Of a DNA stretch of 64,000 nucleotides, positions 53,511 to 63,047 are shown piece by piece. This DNA comes from Roseiflexus castenholzii DSM 13941 (GTDB lineage Bacteria; Chloroflexota; Chloroflexia; Chloroflexales; Roseiflexaceae). The notes under the pieces are model-generated. The model did no database searches. It had not been told where the DNA came from and saw only the letters and a list, made by a program, of their open reading frames with translations. The stretch lies in assembly GCF_000017805.1 (NCBI RefSeq), contig NC_009767.1, positions 682,001 to 746,000 of the forward strand, read 5' to 3'. Numbering within the stretch: position 1 is the first letter of the stretch; every line of letters starts with the position of its first letter. The position numbers were made by a program, and so were the translations under genes.

Positions 53511-54560
53511 TCACCGCACCGTGCCCCGCGCCGCCACCCGCCAGATGGTTTCGACCTCGCCGCGTCGCGCGCCGATCACTTCATCGAACAGGTTGCTCAC
53601 GACGCAGCAGTGGTTCGGCAGCACCCGCACCCTTTCGCCAATCGCAGGTTTCTGCGCGCATTGGCTGAAATCCACCACGCCATGCTCTTCAGAGAGGTTA
53701 ACGATCCTGGCTTCGGGATATTCCAGGATGAGACCGTATCCCTCCAGACCGAGCAGATCGGACGAAAATGTCTTGCTGCCGCCGTCGATCACGCCGCGAT
53801 CCGGCGTCGGACGGCTGACGACGGTTGTCAGAACAGACATTGCGCACTCTTCGAGCCGCAGCGCGCCCGCGCGCAGGGTATAGCGGTCGCCGTAGACGTA
53901 CATGCCGGCGCGATACTCGGTCACTTCCGGGTGTTCGTGCGCATGCCACATGCCTGCCGTGCCGCCGCCGCTCACCCGCTCGACCGGAAGCCCACGCTCG
54001 CGCAGAAGCCGTACCGCTTCGCGCATAAACGGACCGATCGCCGGACTCGATGGGTAGGTCATCAATCCGCCAAAACGCAATCCCGCCGTGCGCGCGATCT
54101 GGAACGCCAGTTCAGCTGCCTCCGCCGGGGTCTGCACGCCGCACCGCCCCATACCGGTGTCGCATTCAACGAGCACCGGCAGTTCCAGACCGGCGCCGGA
54201 CATCGCTGCGCCCAGACCGGTGACGACGTCTGGTGAATCGGCGGTAACGCTCACCTGCACCCGGCGGGCAAGAGCGACCAGGCGCTCCAGTTTGGCGGCG
54301 CCAAGAATGTTGTAGGGCAGAAAAATGTCGGTGATGCCTGCGTCCGCCATGACCTCCGCTTCGCCAAGTTTCTGGCAGGTAATGCCGACAGCGCCAGCCG
54401 CTATCTGCATCTGTGCGATCTGCGGAATCTTGTGCGTCTTGATGTGGGGACGGTTGGCGATGCCGTGCCGGTCGAGATGCGCCTGAAAACGGGCGATATT
54501 TGCCTCCAGGCGGTCGAGATCGATCACAACTGCCGGGGTGTCAAGGTCGTCGATGCGCAT
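53511..54560 (-). CDS. DSD1-family PLP enzyme (D-threonine aldolase / D-serine dehydratase-like)
   Basis: 349 aa. The N-terminal alanine-racemase-type barrel has the PLP lysine in RPHIKTHKI (about residue 44), ECDTGMGRCGV and SGGGTAGMW. The C-terminal barrel ends with LPNHCCVVSN, supplying the His and Cys that bind the metal in D-serine dehydratase and D-threonine aldolase. Cleaves or dehydrates beta-hydroxy D-amino acids in the family; the choice between activities is not possible here. Convergent with the Uma2 gene, 40 bp apart. Confidence 0.9.
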   Translation of the reverse strand: MRIDDLDTPAVVIDLDRLEANIARFQAHLDRHGIANRPHIKTHKIPQIAQMQIAAGAVGITCQKLGEAEVMADAGITDIFLPYNILGAAKLERLVALARRVQVSVTADSPDVVTGLGAAMSGAGLELPVLVECDTGMGRCGVQTPAEAAELAFQIARTAGLRFGGLMTYPSSPAIGPFMREAVRLLRERGLPVERVSGGGTAGMWHAHEHPEVTEYRAGMYVYGDRYTLRAGALRLEECAMSVLTTVVSRPTPDRGVIDGGSKTFSSDLLGLEGYGLILEYPEARIVNLSEEHGVVDFSQCAQKPAIGERVRVLPNHCCVVSNLFDEVIGARRGEVETIWRVAARGTVR

Positions 54561-54730
54561 AGCCGTTGCCTCTTTACTGATAGGAAGCAGTGACAGGAAA
54601 TCCGCTCTATTGTAGCAGAGTCACTCCATGCCGGTGGGACGATACCGGTCTGGATGACAGATCGATAATTTGTGTAACCGCGCACAGGTATTTTCTCATC
54701 GATTTGTCATTGGCATGATCTATGCTCCTG

Positions 54731-55123
54731 GAGAGGCGAGAGGCGAGAGGCGAGAGGCGAGAGGCGAGAGGCGAGAGGCGAGAGGCGAGAGGCGAGAGGC
54801 GAGAGGCGAGAGGCGAGAGGCGAGAGGCGAGAGGCGAGAGGCGAGAGGCGAGAGGCGAGAGGCGAGAGGCGAGAGGCGAGAGGCGAGAGGCGAGCGGGAC
54901 CCGACCAAGGCGTCGTGCGAGATGTATCTCGCATTGGTGGCGAGGGGCGAGGCGAGAGGCCCGACAAAGGCGTAGCGCGAGATTTATCTCGCATTGGTGG
55001 CAAGGCAAGAGGCGAGAGGCGAGAGGCGAGAGGGTCCCGAGGATGGCGTCGCGCGAGATGTATCTCGCATTGGTGGCAAGGCAAGAGGCGCGAGGCAAGA
55101 GGCGAGGTGCGAGGCGAAAGGCG
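54731..55123 (+). repeat. Locus C: pure GCGAGAG heptamer tract plus three palindromic cores
   Basis: A perfect 7-bp tandem repeat (GAGGCGA) runs 54731-54894, about 23 copies. It is followed by three cores of the same palindrome as arrays A and B (near 54903, 54969 and 55044), with GCGAGATGTATCTCGC or GCGAGATTTATCTCGC. The core near 54903 has TGCGAGAT/ATCTCGCA, an 8-bp stem. More heptamer filler follows to about 55123. No gene is supported in 54561-55239. Confidence 0.95.
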
Positions 55124-55239
55124 CCGCCACACACTGGGAACGCTGCCCAACCTCGAATGTCTGGTCGCAGAGCGCGTGCTCATTTCGTTTCCACGTTCGG
55201 TCGCGCTGAACGTTGTGTACTATGCGAGGTTGGAGGGAT

Positions 55240-58200
55240 ATGCGTACTCGTTTGTGGGTGGTGGGGTCGTTCATTGGCGCTCTCCTGTTGATTGCGTTGG
55301 CAGCGCCATCGGTGAGCGAAGCGACGATTCCCAATCGTCAACTCTGGACGCATGCGCCAGGAACGTGTGGTCCTGCGCTGGGAGGCGCGGTGTTCGGTCG
55401 TGCTGGCGATAATTGCGGCGGAAGCGGTACGACCTTCGACAGCGTCAATGTCGAAAGTCCGGTCATTCTGCGCGATATTGCCACTGCGGCTGCGCCATGC
55501 CCCGGCATTGCCGAAGGCGGTGTGTGTTACCGCATGTGGTATACCGGCTTCGACGCTGGTGGTGTGCGACGCATCGGCTATGCCGTTTCGCCGGATGGCG
55601 CAACCTGGACGCGCGTGCCGGGGTCCGCAGGCGGCGGCGCGGTGCTCGGTCCTGGACCGGCGGGCAACTTCGATAACGCTGGCGTCTCGTTTCCGTATGT
55701 CATTCGTAACGGCGCCGTCTTCGAGATGTGGTACAACGGCTTTAACGGCTCGGTCTTCACGATTGGCTTCGCCACCTCGACCGACGGTGCGACCTGGACG
55801 CGCGTCGCAGGACCGCTGACTCAGGGCGCCGTCCTGCGTCCGACCAGCGCCGCCACATTCGATCAGGCGATTGTTGCCGCTCCCGCCGTGATCCGCGATG
55901 AAGCCTCGCCGCAACTCCCCTGTGAGAATGGGCGCACGAGCGGCGTGTGTTATCGGATGTGGTATCAGGGCACTGACGCGGCAAATGTCTTTCGCATCGG
56001 CTACGCCCTTTCGCCCGATGGCGTGAACTGGATGCGCGCAGCGGGTGGGAACCCGGTGCTCGGTGTCGGCGCGGCCGGCGAATGGGATGCGGGCAGCGTC
56101 GGTGCGCCGGTGGTGTTGAAGGATGGCGCGCTCTTTCGCATGTGGTACAACAGCCAGGCGTCCAACCAGAGTATCGGGCATGTGGTATCGACTGACGGCG
56201 TGACGTGGGTGCGTCCGGCGCCAAACCAGGCAGTGTATCGCGGCGCCGATGATCCAGGGACGCTTTCGCCCGACAATGTGTGGACGCCGTTTGTCATAAA
56301 GGAAGGTGCCGCCTTCCGCATGTGGTACACGGTCAGCAGCCGCCCGAATGCCGTGCGCGTTGGTCAGGCGACCATGACGCCGGGAATGTTGCTGCCTGCG
56401 CCGGCGTTGAGCCGTGACCTTGGTGAATATACCCTGTTGCTGACTACTCAGATGATCCCCCCGGGTGGCAGTGTGCTGCTGATGTTGCCCGCTTCCGTGC
56501 CGTTCGCCGATGTGACCGTGGGAACGATGTCCGGCTTTGGCGCCGGTGCGACCTTCACTGCCGAACGTGCGGCAGTGACCGATGCGTTTGCGCAGGGAAC
56601 GGCGCGCGGTGCACTCGTCATCCGCTTGCCCGACGGCGCCCCCGCAGGCGTCAAGACGATCACATTCACACTGGCAAATCCGCCCTCAACGCCCGCCATT
56701 ATGACAGTGCAGACGTTCGATGTGCGCGAAGTGATCGAGTACGCAACCATCGATCTGTCACAGGCGACGAATGTCGGTCCAACTGCAACGCCAACGCCTG
56801 TGCCGCCGTCCCCGACGTCGGCGCCGCCGACTGCGACCGCCACAGAGGGACCAACAGCAACGGCGACCAGTACGCCGACCCCGACAGATACCCCACAACC
56901 GCCAACGGCGACCAGCACACTCTTGCCAACCAACACCCCGCAACCGCCGACGGCAACCCCGGCGCCGACCGCCGATCCGTCGAACCGTCAGCCATGGTTG
57001 CACATCCCCGGCACATGCCCGGTATCCGTGGAAGGTGCAGTCTTTACAATTGCCGGACAGAACTGCGGCGGCGGCGGCACAAGTTTCGACACGTCGGAAA
57101 TCTTCCCGCCGATGGTGCTGCGCGATACCGCCACGCCGGCGCTGCCGTGCGAAAACGGGCGTACCGGCGGCGTCTGCTACCGCATGTGGTATGTCGGCGT
57201 GGACGGCAGCGGGACGCGGCGCATCGGTCATGCCCTCTCGCCGGATGGCATGACCTGGACGCGCTTCATTGGCTCAGGGGTCGGCGGCAGTGTCTTCGAG
57301 CCGTCCGGCGTGCCCGGCGACTTCGATAGCACTGGCGTCTCGACCATGTATGTCGTGCGTGATGGGAACACGTTCCGCATGTGGTACAGCGGCTTTGGCA
57401 ATACTGGCGCAATTGAGGGTATCGGGTATGCGACCTCGCCGGACGGCATCACCTGGACGCGCGTGCCGGGTACTGCCGGAACCGGCGCGCCGAACCGCAA
57501 CGCTGTTCTGGTCGAACGTGGCGGCGTCAATGACTTCGATCAGGATTATATCGTCGCGCCTTCGGTGTTGATCGATGAAGCCACTCCTGCGCTACCGTGC
57601 GAGAATGGGCGCACCAGTGGACGCTGCTATCGGATGTGGTATGAGGGCGTGAACAATGTCAGCGCTTATGTGTTCGCCATTGGCTATGCTGTATCGCCTG
57701 ATGGAATCAACTGGACGCGGATTCCTGGCGGCAGCGGCGGCGCCGTCCTTGCGCGCATCAATAATTTCACCGATTTCGATAGTAACAGCGTCGGCGTACC
57801 GACGGTGATCAAGGATGGCGCGTTCTTCCGCATGTGGTATGAGGCGAAATCGTATGCCACGCCAGCCTTCTCAACCGGGTATGTCGTATCGACCGACGGC
57901 GTCAACTGGGTGCGCCCAATACCGAACAATCCGGTCTTCACCGGCGCCGACGATCCTGGCACGTTTTCGCCCGATGGCGTGTGGGCGGCGCGTGCGCTGA
58001 AACTGGGCAGCAGTTACCGCAAATACTATACCGTCGGTTTGCGTCCCAACGCTCGACGCTTCGGGCTGGCGCAAATGACGCCCGGCGCGCCGCTCGGCTC
58101 GGTCGCGCTGAGTGTGTCCGGCAACCTGTATACGCTCAGTTTTACAACTGCTTCCTTTATTCCGGCTGGCGGCAGCGTCCTGATCAGCCTCCCGCCGGAT

Positions 58201-60033
58201 GTCGATTTCGCGCAGGTAACGCCGGGCGCGATCAGTGGCTTTGGCGCGGGCGCAACGCTGGTTGCCGACCCTGCGGCGGTGACCGATGCCGCCTCCGGCG
58301 GCGTAGCACGCGGCGCGCTCCTCATTCGCCTGCCCAATGGCGCGCCGGCAGGTCCGAAGACGGTGCAGTTCACTCTGGGCGCGCCGCCGCCTTCGACGGC
58401 GCCGCTGCTGGTGCAGACCTTCGATCTGCGCGAAGTACTGGAGTATGGCGAAGTGCTGATGGATGGAACACCGCCGCTGGCTACGCTGACCGCCACGCCT
58501 GCACCGCCAACCAACACCCCCACGCCCGTACCGCCAACGGCAACGCCAACCGCCGGACCGAGCGCCACGCCCACTGCGGTGACGCCAACGGCGACAACGA
58601 CGCCTTCCGGTAGTGGTGCGCTGCGCTTCGACGGGGTGAATGATGAGGTGCGCGGCGGGCAGATCGCCGGGCTTGGCGGCGCGCAAACCATCGAACTCTG
58701 GGTGCGCCCGGCGACCGCTGGGCAGAATAGCGTCATCATCGCCCACAGCGACGACAACACCGGCTGGTCGCTCGAACTGAACGGCGGGCGCGTCACCTGG
58801 TGGGTGGCTTCGACTGGTGGCTGGCGCGCGGCGCAGCATCCGACGGCGCTGGTCGCCAACACCTGGTATCACGTTGCGGTGACGTATGATGGCGCGACGG
58901 CGCGGGTGTTCGTCAACGGCGCGCCTGGTTCAGCGGCCACCATCGGCGCGATCACGCAAGGACCGTTCCTGCGCATCGGCGGGCTGACGGGGTACGGCTT
59001 CTTCAACGGCGACCTTGACGATGTGCGCATCTCGAACGTCGCGCGCTACAGCGGCGCGTTTACGCCGCCGTCAACGGCGCATCCGGCGGATGCGAACACG
59101 CGCGCGCTCTACCGGTTTGATGAAGGGAGCGGGCAGACCACCAGCGATGCTTCGGGGAACGGCTACCACCTGACGCTTGGCGCAAGCGGCGGCGCCGACA
59201 GCGCCGATCCGTTGTGGGTGGCGTCCACGGCGCCGATTGCTCCACCGCCGCCAACCGCGACACCAACGCCGGTTCCGCCAACCAACACCCCAACCGCCAC
59301 ATCGTTGCCGCCAACCGCCACACCCACCGGCACGGCAGGTCCAAACCCGACGCCGTTTCCGCCAACCAATACGCCGACGGCAACCGCCACTCCCATTCCG
59401 CCATCGAATAACGCGCTGCGCTTCGACGGGGTGAATGATGAGGTGCGCGGCGGGCAGATCGCCGGGCTTGGCGGCGCGCAAACCATCGAACTCTGGGTGC
59501 GCCCGGCGACCGCTGGGCAGAATAGCGTCATCATCGCCCACAGCGACGACAACACCGGCTGGTCGCTCGAACTGAACGGCGGGCGCGTCACCTGGTGGGT
59601 GGCTTCGACTGGTGGCTGGCGCGCGGCGCAGCATCCGACGGCGCTGGTCGCCAACACCTGGTATCACGTTGCGGTGACGTATGATGGCGCGACGGCGCGG
59701 GTGTTCGTCAACGGCGCGCCTGGTTCAGCGGCCACCATCGGCGCGATCACGCAAGGACCGTTCCTGCGCATCGGCGGGCTGACGGGGTACGGCTTCTTCA
59801 ACGGCGACCTCGACGATGTGCGCATCTCGAACGTCGCGCGCTACAGCGGCGCGTTTACGCCGCCGTCAACGGCGCATCCGGCGGATGCGAACACGCGCGC
59901 GCTCTACCGGTTTGATGAAGGGAGCGGGCAGACCACCAGCGATGCTTCGGGGAACGGCTACCACCTGACGCTTGGCGCAAGCGGCGGCGCCGACAGCGCC
60001 GATCCGTTGTGGGTGGCGTCCACGGCGCCGTAG
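55240..60033 (+). CDS. Large secreted protein: two five-bladed propeller-like regions plus two LamG domains
   Basis: 1597 aa with a signal peptide (FIGALLLIALAAPSVSEA). Region 1 (about 30-385) has five repeats of the kind FRMWYxG...IGYAxSxDGxTWxR, which suggests a five-bladed beta-propeller like GH43-type glycosidases. An accessory beta domain and a Pro/Thr linker follow. Region 2 (about 585-955) repeats the same plan, again with five blades. Two concanavalin/LamG-like domains (residues about 1126-1332 and 1391-1597) close the protein and are almost identical. Probably a cell-surface or secreted sugar-binding or glycan-processing protein; no catalytic residue was identified. The ATG at 55240 has GGAGGGAT upstream; the frame opens at 55213. 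Confidence 0.9.
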   Translation: MRTRLWVVGSFIGALLLIALAAPSVSEATIPNRQLWTHAPGTCGPALGGAVFGRAGDNCGGSGTTFDSVNVESPVILRDIATAAAPCPGIAEGGVCYRMWYTGFDAGGVRRIGYAVSPDGATWTRVPGSAGGGAVLGPGPAGNFDNAGVSFPYVIRNGAVFEMWYNGFNGSVFTIGFATSTDGATWTRVAGPLTQGAVLRPTSAATFDQAIVAAPAVIRDEASPQLPCENGRTSGVCYRMWYQGTDAANVFRIGYALSPDGVNWMRAAGGNPVLGVGAAGEWDAGSVGAPVVLKDGALFRMWYNSQASNQSIGHVVSTDGVTWVRPAPNQAVYRGADDPGTLSPDNVWTPFVIKEGAAFRMWYTVSSRPNAVRVGQATMTPGMLLPAPALSRDLGEYTLLLTTQMIPPGGSVLLMLPASVPFADVTVGTMSGFGAGATFTAERAAVTDAFAQGTARGALVIRLPDGAPAGVKTITFTLANPPSTPAIMTVQTFDVREVIEYATIDLSQATNVGPTATPTPVPPSPTSAPPTATATEGPTATATSTPTPTDTPQPPTATSTLLPTNTPQPPTATPAPTADPSNRQPWLHIPGTCPVSVEGAVFTIAGQNCGGGGTSFDTSEIFPPMVLRDTATPALPCENGRTGGVCYRMWYVGVDGSGTRRIGHALSPDGMTWTRFIGSGVGGSVFEPSGVPGDFDSTGVSTMYVVRDGNTFRMWYSGFGNTGAIEGIGYATSPDGITWTRVPGTAGTGAPNRNAVLVERGGVNDFDQDYIVAPSVLIDEATPALPCENGRTSGRCYRMWYEGVNNVSAYVFAIGYAVSPDGINWTRIPGGSGGAVLARINNFTDFDSNSVGVPTVIKDGAFFRMWYEAKSYATPAFSTGYVVSTDGVNWVRPIPNNPVFTGADDPGTFSPDGVWAARALKLGSSYRKYYTVGLRPNARRFGLAQMTPGAPLGSVALSVSGNLYTLSFTTASFIPAGGSVLISLPPDVDFAQVTPGAISGFGAGATLVADPAAVTDAASGGVARGALLIRLPNGAPAGPKTVQFTLGAPPPSTAPLLVQTFDLREVLEYGEVLMDGTPPLATLTATPAPPTNTPTPVPPTATPTAGPSATPTAVTPTATTTPSGSGALRFDGVNDEVRGGQIAGLGGAQTIELWVRPATAGQNSVIIAHSDDNTGWSLELNGGRVTWWVASTGGWRAAQHPTALVANTWYHVAVTYDGATARVFVNGAPGSAATIGAITQGPFLRIGGLTGYGFFNGDLDDVRISNVARYSGAFTPPSTAHPADANTRALYRFDEGSGQTTSDASGNGYHLTLGASGGADSADPLWVASTAPIAPPPPTATPTPVPPTNTPTATSLPPTATPTGTAGPNPTPFPPTNTPTATATPIPPSNNALRFDGVNDEVRGGQIAGLGGAQTIELWVRPATAGQNSVIIAHSDDNTGWSLELNGGRVTWWVASTGGWRAAQHPTALVANTWYHVAVTYDGATARVFVNGAPGSAATIGAITQGPFLRIGGLTGYGFFNGDLDDVRISNVARYSGAFTPPSTAHPADANTRALYRFDEGSGQTTSDASGNGYHLTLGASGGADSADPLWVASTAP
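58617..59235 (+). repeat. Direct repeat copy 1 encoding LamG domain
   Basis: This 619-bp stretch and 59412-60030 (offset 795 bp) are almost identical. The one difference I saw is CTTGAC versus CTCGAC near 59018/59813, a synonymous change. The near-identity implies recent duplication or gene conversion. Confidence 0.92.
59412..60030 (+). repeat. Direct repeat copy 2 encoding LamG domain
   Basis: Second copy, ending at the stop codon of the large secreted protein. It differs from copy 1 by the single substitution I noticed. Confidence 0.92.
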
Positions 60034-60241
60034 AAGGTCATGCGCGACGCGCGCAGCGAGGATGATTTCTCCCTGCCCAAACAATACAACCGTTGGGCTG
60101 ACCAGAGCAAGGGCGCGGTAGCGCCCTTGCTCTGGTGAGTGAATGCCCGCGACCAACCCCGTGTTCACAGTGATGCGTGTGATCGGCGTGGAGACGGAGG
60201 TCCGCGCGGCGCGTGGCTGTCAACCAGGCAGATGGTGCATA

Positions 60242-60387
60242 ATACCAACATGGTCACCCCGAGCAGAGCGAGGGGTCTTGCGCGACCCGCGCCGATTCCT
60301 CGCTGCGCTCGGAATGACACGCATGCGGCATCTTCAATGCTGCGCTCGGAATGACACGCATGCGGCATCTTCAATCGCCATTGGTAT
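60242..60387 (-). mobile_element. MITE-like element copy 4 (inverted) with an internal duplication
   Basis: Opposite orientation to copies 1-3: begins ATACCAAC, ends ATTGGTAT, and contains CATGGTCACCCCGAGCAG and ATGACACGCATGCGGCATC. About 36 bp ending in GGCATCTTCAAT occur twice in a row near the right end. It lies in the gap 60034-60404 downstream of both flanking genes. No other gene is supported there. Confidence 0.75.
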
Positions 60388-60404
60388 AACCTTGCGGGGC
60401 GCCT

Positions 60405-61223
60405 TCAATTGGCAGACGTCTTCCTCACCGCCTCTTCAATTGCCCACCCCACATTGAGCACCGGTCCAGGACCGCCGAGCCACGCCAGAAACTCGACATT
60501 TCCGGCTGGTCCAGTGATCGGCGAGCGGGTGAGACCGTGGGGCGACAGCCCGATAGTGGCAGCGAAGGTCAGCACGTCGCGCACTACTGCCGCGTGAACC
60601 GCCGGATCGCGCACCACGCCGCCTTTCCCGACCTGCGCCGGTCCCGCCTCGAACTGCGGTTTGATCAGCGCAATCATCCATGCATTCGGTTGCAGCAGGC
60701 GCTGAACTGCGGGAAGAACCAGCTTGAGCGAGATGAACGACACATCGATCACGGCGCAATCGGCGAGAACCGGAGCAGCCAACGCCTCCTCTTCCGGCGA
60801 AGGCAACACTTCCAGGTAGCGAATATTGGTGCGCTCGAGAACAACGACCCGCGGGTCCTGGCGCAATCGCCAGTCGATCAGTCCATACCCGACATCGACG
60901 GCATAGACGCGGGCAGCGCCGCGTTGCAGCAGCACATCGGTGAAGCCGCCGGTCGATGCGCCAATGTCGAGCGCTACCAGATTTGCGGGGGAAAGCGCAA
61001 AGGTGTCGAGCGCGTGCGCCAGTTTATAGCCGCCGCGACTGACATACGGCAGTGCGCCGATTACCTCAATCTCGGCATCATCGGGGACGAGTTCGCCTCC
61101 TTTGTGTCGGGTGACGCCGTTGACCCGCACCTCGCCGGCCAGGATCAGCGCCTGTGCGCGGGCGCGCGTCTCCGCCAGACCACGTTGCACCAGCAACTGA
61201 TCGAGCCGTACTTTCTTTGCCAC
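60405..61223 (-). CDS. tlyA: TlyA-family rRNA 2'-O-methyltransferase
   Basis: 272 aa. An S4 RNA-binding domain (RLDQLLVQRGLAETRARAQ, residues 6-65) is followed by an FtsJ-type Rossmann methylase with LDIGASTGGFTDVLLQRGA (SAM motif, about 85), DVGYGLIDWRLR, then DVSFISLKLVLP and LIKPQFEAG. TlyA methylates ribose 2'-OH of rRNA cytidines. GTG start overlaps the upstream stop (TAGTG), so it is translationally coupled to the RHH-like gene. The stop lies 17 bp from MITE-like copy 4. Confidence 0.93.
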   Translation of the reverse strand: MAKKVRLDQLLVQRGLAETRARAQALILAGEVRVNGVTRHKGGELVPDDAEIEVIGALPYVSRGGYKLAHALDTFALSPANLVALDIGASTGGFTDVLLQRGAARVYAVDVGYGLIDWRLRQDPRVVVLERTNIRYLEVLPSPEEEALAAPVLADCAVIDVSFISLKLVLPAVQRLLQPNAWMIALIKPQFEAGPAQVGKGGVVRDPAVHAAVVRDVLTFAATIGLSPHGLTRSPITGPAGNVEFLAWLGGPGPVLNVGWAIEEAVRKTSAN

Positions 61224-61711
61224 TATACCTCACGTTCCAGGCGGCGCAACTCGACTTCCATCTGCGCGATGTACGCATGCAGCCAGGCGGGAGCATCTTT
61301 GCCCGCCTCGTCGCGGCGCGCTTTCAGGCGGGCAAGGTCAGCGCGTCGCTTCGCCAGGTCCACCTTGGGTTTCGAGGGCGATGGCGTAGGCGGCGGTGGT
61401 GGAAGCGTCGCCAGATAATCGGCGACAACGCGCGAAACCAGCGCGGACAGCGTTGTCTTGTGTTCAGCAAGGTGCGCCTCGAACGCTGCCCGCTGCTCAG
61501 GGGTCAGGTAGATGCGTATGTGGATTGGTTCACCTTCGGTCCCATTGGTGTCGCGGGGCAGTTGAGTGAGCGGATAGTCGGCGAGGATGTGCGACACAAC
61601 ATCCGGCGGGTTGCTGTGGCGTTCACGCACCAAATGTTCAAGGCGCGCCCGATTTTCGGGTGAAAGGTGCAGGCTGGTCTGAACGGTGAACAATCCCTGT
61701 CGCTCGGTCAT
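61223..61711 (-). CDS. Small protein with two ribbon-helix-helix-like segments
   Basis: 162 aa, not clearly recognised. Two short repeated units (FTVQTSLHLSPENRARLEHL and HIRIYLTPEQRAAFEAHL) are each followed by a helix ending in ILADY/VVADYL, which looks like two RHH-type motifs. The C-terminus is Pro-rich, then a charged coiled coil (DLAKRRADLARLKARRDEAG). A DNA-binding regulator is plausible but unproven. Its stop overlaps the tlyA GTG, and it starts 23 bp after the CoA-transferase stop, so all three may share one transcript. Confidence 0.7.
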   Translation of the reverse strand: MTERQGLFTVQTSLHLSPENRARLEHLVRERHSNPPDVVSHILADYPLTQLPRDTNGTEGEPIHIRIYLTPEQRAAFEAHLAEHKTTLSALVSRVVADYLATLPPPPPTPSPSKPKVDLAKRRADLARLKARRDEAGKDAPAWLHAYIAQMEVELRRLEREV

Positions 61712-61734
61712 ACGTTTCCCCCTTTCCTGACGTG

Positions 61735-62925
61735 CTATGCGACAACGCCAGCAGACCGGAGCGTCGCAATCTCGTGCGGTTCATAACCGATTTCAGCCAG
61801 AATCTCATCAGTATGCTGCCCTAGAAGCGGTGGTGAGCGGCGGATGGCGGGTGGCGTGGCAGAGAAATGGTACGGCGGCGCAACGACCCGGATGCTGCCC
61901 GCAGTCGGATGATCGATGGTCACGACGCTTCCTAGCGCCTGCACCTGCGGATCGGTGAAAACCTGCGCCAGATCGCGCACAGCGCCGCAGGGCACACCAG
62001 CCGCATTTAGGTGTCGTTCGACGTCGGCAACGCGCAGCGATGCAAACACCGGCTCGAGGAGCGCGTTCAGTTCGGCGCGATGCGCCAGGCGCGACACATT
62101 CGTGCGGAAGCGTGGATCGTTGCGAAGTGCCGTCAACTCGAGCGCATCGCAGAAACGCTCCCACAGATCATCGGTGCCGACGCCGAGCGTAAAGTAGCCA
62201 TCGGCAGCGCGATAGACTCCATACGGCACAATCGAAGGATGCTGGTTGCCCGGTCGGTCCGGCGCGCGACCGGTGGCGAAATAGTTGCCCGCCTGATAGG
62301 TCAGCATCGCCAGTTGCCCTTCCAGCAGAGAGGTATCGACCCACTGCCCTTCGCCCGTGCGGGCGCGATGGTAGAGCGCCGCCAGGATTGCATATGCCGC
62401 GAACATGCCCGCCATGATGTCGGTAATCGCAATGCCGACGCGCATTGGCGGTCCACCGGGTTCGCCGATCAGGCTCATCAACCCGCCCAACCCCTGAGCA
62501 ATCTGATCATAGGCAGCACGCTCACGATCCGGTCCCGTCTGACCAAACCCGGAGATGGAGCAATACACCAGATCAGGACGGATGGCGCGGCACGCTTCAT
62601 ACCCGAATCCGCGCCGATCCAGCGTACCGGGAACGAAGTTTTCCAGCAGCACATCACTGCTGGCGATCAGTCGGCGCAGCACGGCAGCGCCGCGTTCGTT
62701 GCGGAAATCGAGCGCCAGGCTGCGCTTGTTGCGATTGACGCTGAGAAAATACGTACTTTCACCGCCTTCGAACGGTGGTCCCCATGCGCGGGTGTGGTCG
62801 CCAATGCCCGGCTGTTCGACCTTGATGATGTCGGCGCCGAGATCGCCGAGCATCATCGAGCAGAAGGGTCCGGCAAGCGCGCGGCTCAGATCGAGGACGC
62901 GCAATCCTTCGAGCGGCAGGGTCAT
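61735..62925 (-). CDS. Family III CoA-transferase (CaiB/BaiF type)
   Basis: 396 aa, the usual length. It has RVLDLSRALAGPFCSMMLGD at the N-terminus, NRNKRSLALDF, then the Asp169 in GIAITDIMAGM that matches the catalytic Asp of formyl-CoA transferase, followed by WVDTSLLEGQLA. Moves CoA between carboxylic acids. The divergent acyl-CoA synthetase 122 bp away may act in the same pathway (inference). The exact donor and acceptor are unknown. Confidence 0.93.
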   Translation of the reverse strand: MTLPLEGLRVLDLSRALAGPFCSMMLGDLGADIIKVEQPGIGDHTRAWGPPFEGGESTYFLSVNRNKRSLALDFRNERGAAVLRRLIASSDVLLENFVPGTLDRRGFGYEACRAIRPDLVYCSISGFGQTGPDRERAAYDQIAQGLGGLMSLIGEPGGPPMRVGIAITDIMAGMFAAYAILAALYHRARTGEGQWVDTSLLEGQLAMLTYQAGNYFATGRAPDRPGNQHPSIVPYGVYRAADGYFTLGVGTDDLWERFCDALELTALRNDPRFRTNVSRLAHRAELNALLEPVFASLRVADVERHLNAAGVPCGAVRDLAQVFTDPQVQALGSVVTIDHPTAGSIRVVAPPYHFSATPPAIRRSPPLLGQHTDEILAEIGYEPHEIATLRSAGVVA

Positions 62926-63047
62926 TGATTTCCCCGCATTGGCGCGTACATGGCGCTATTCTGGATGTGCGAATCTTTGCGCAATATTATACCATGCAGG
63001 AGAGCAGAAAACCTGACAGTTCGTTTATAAAGCGACGGTCAATGCCA

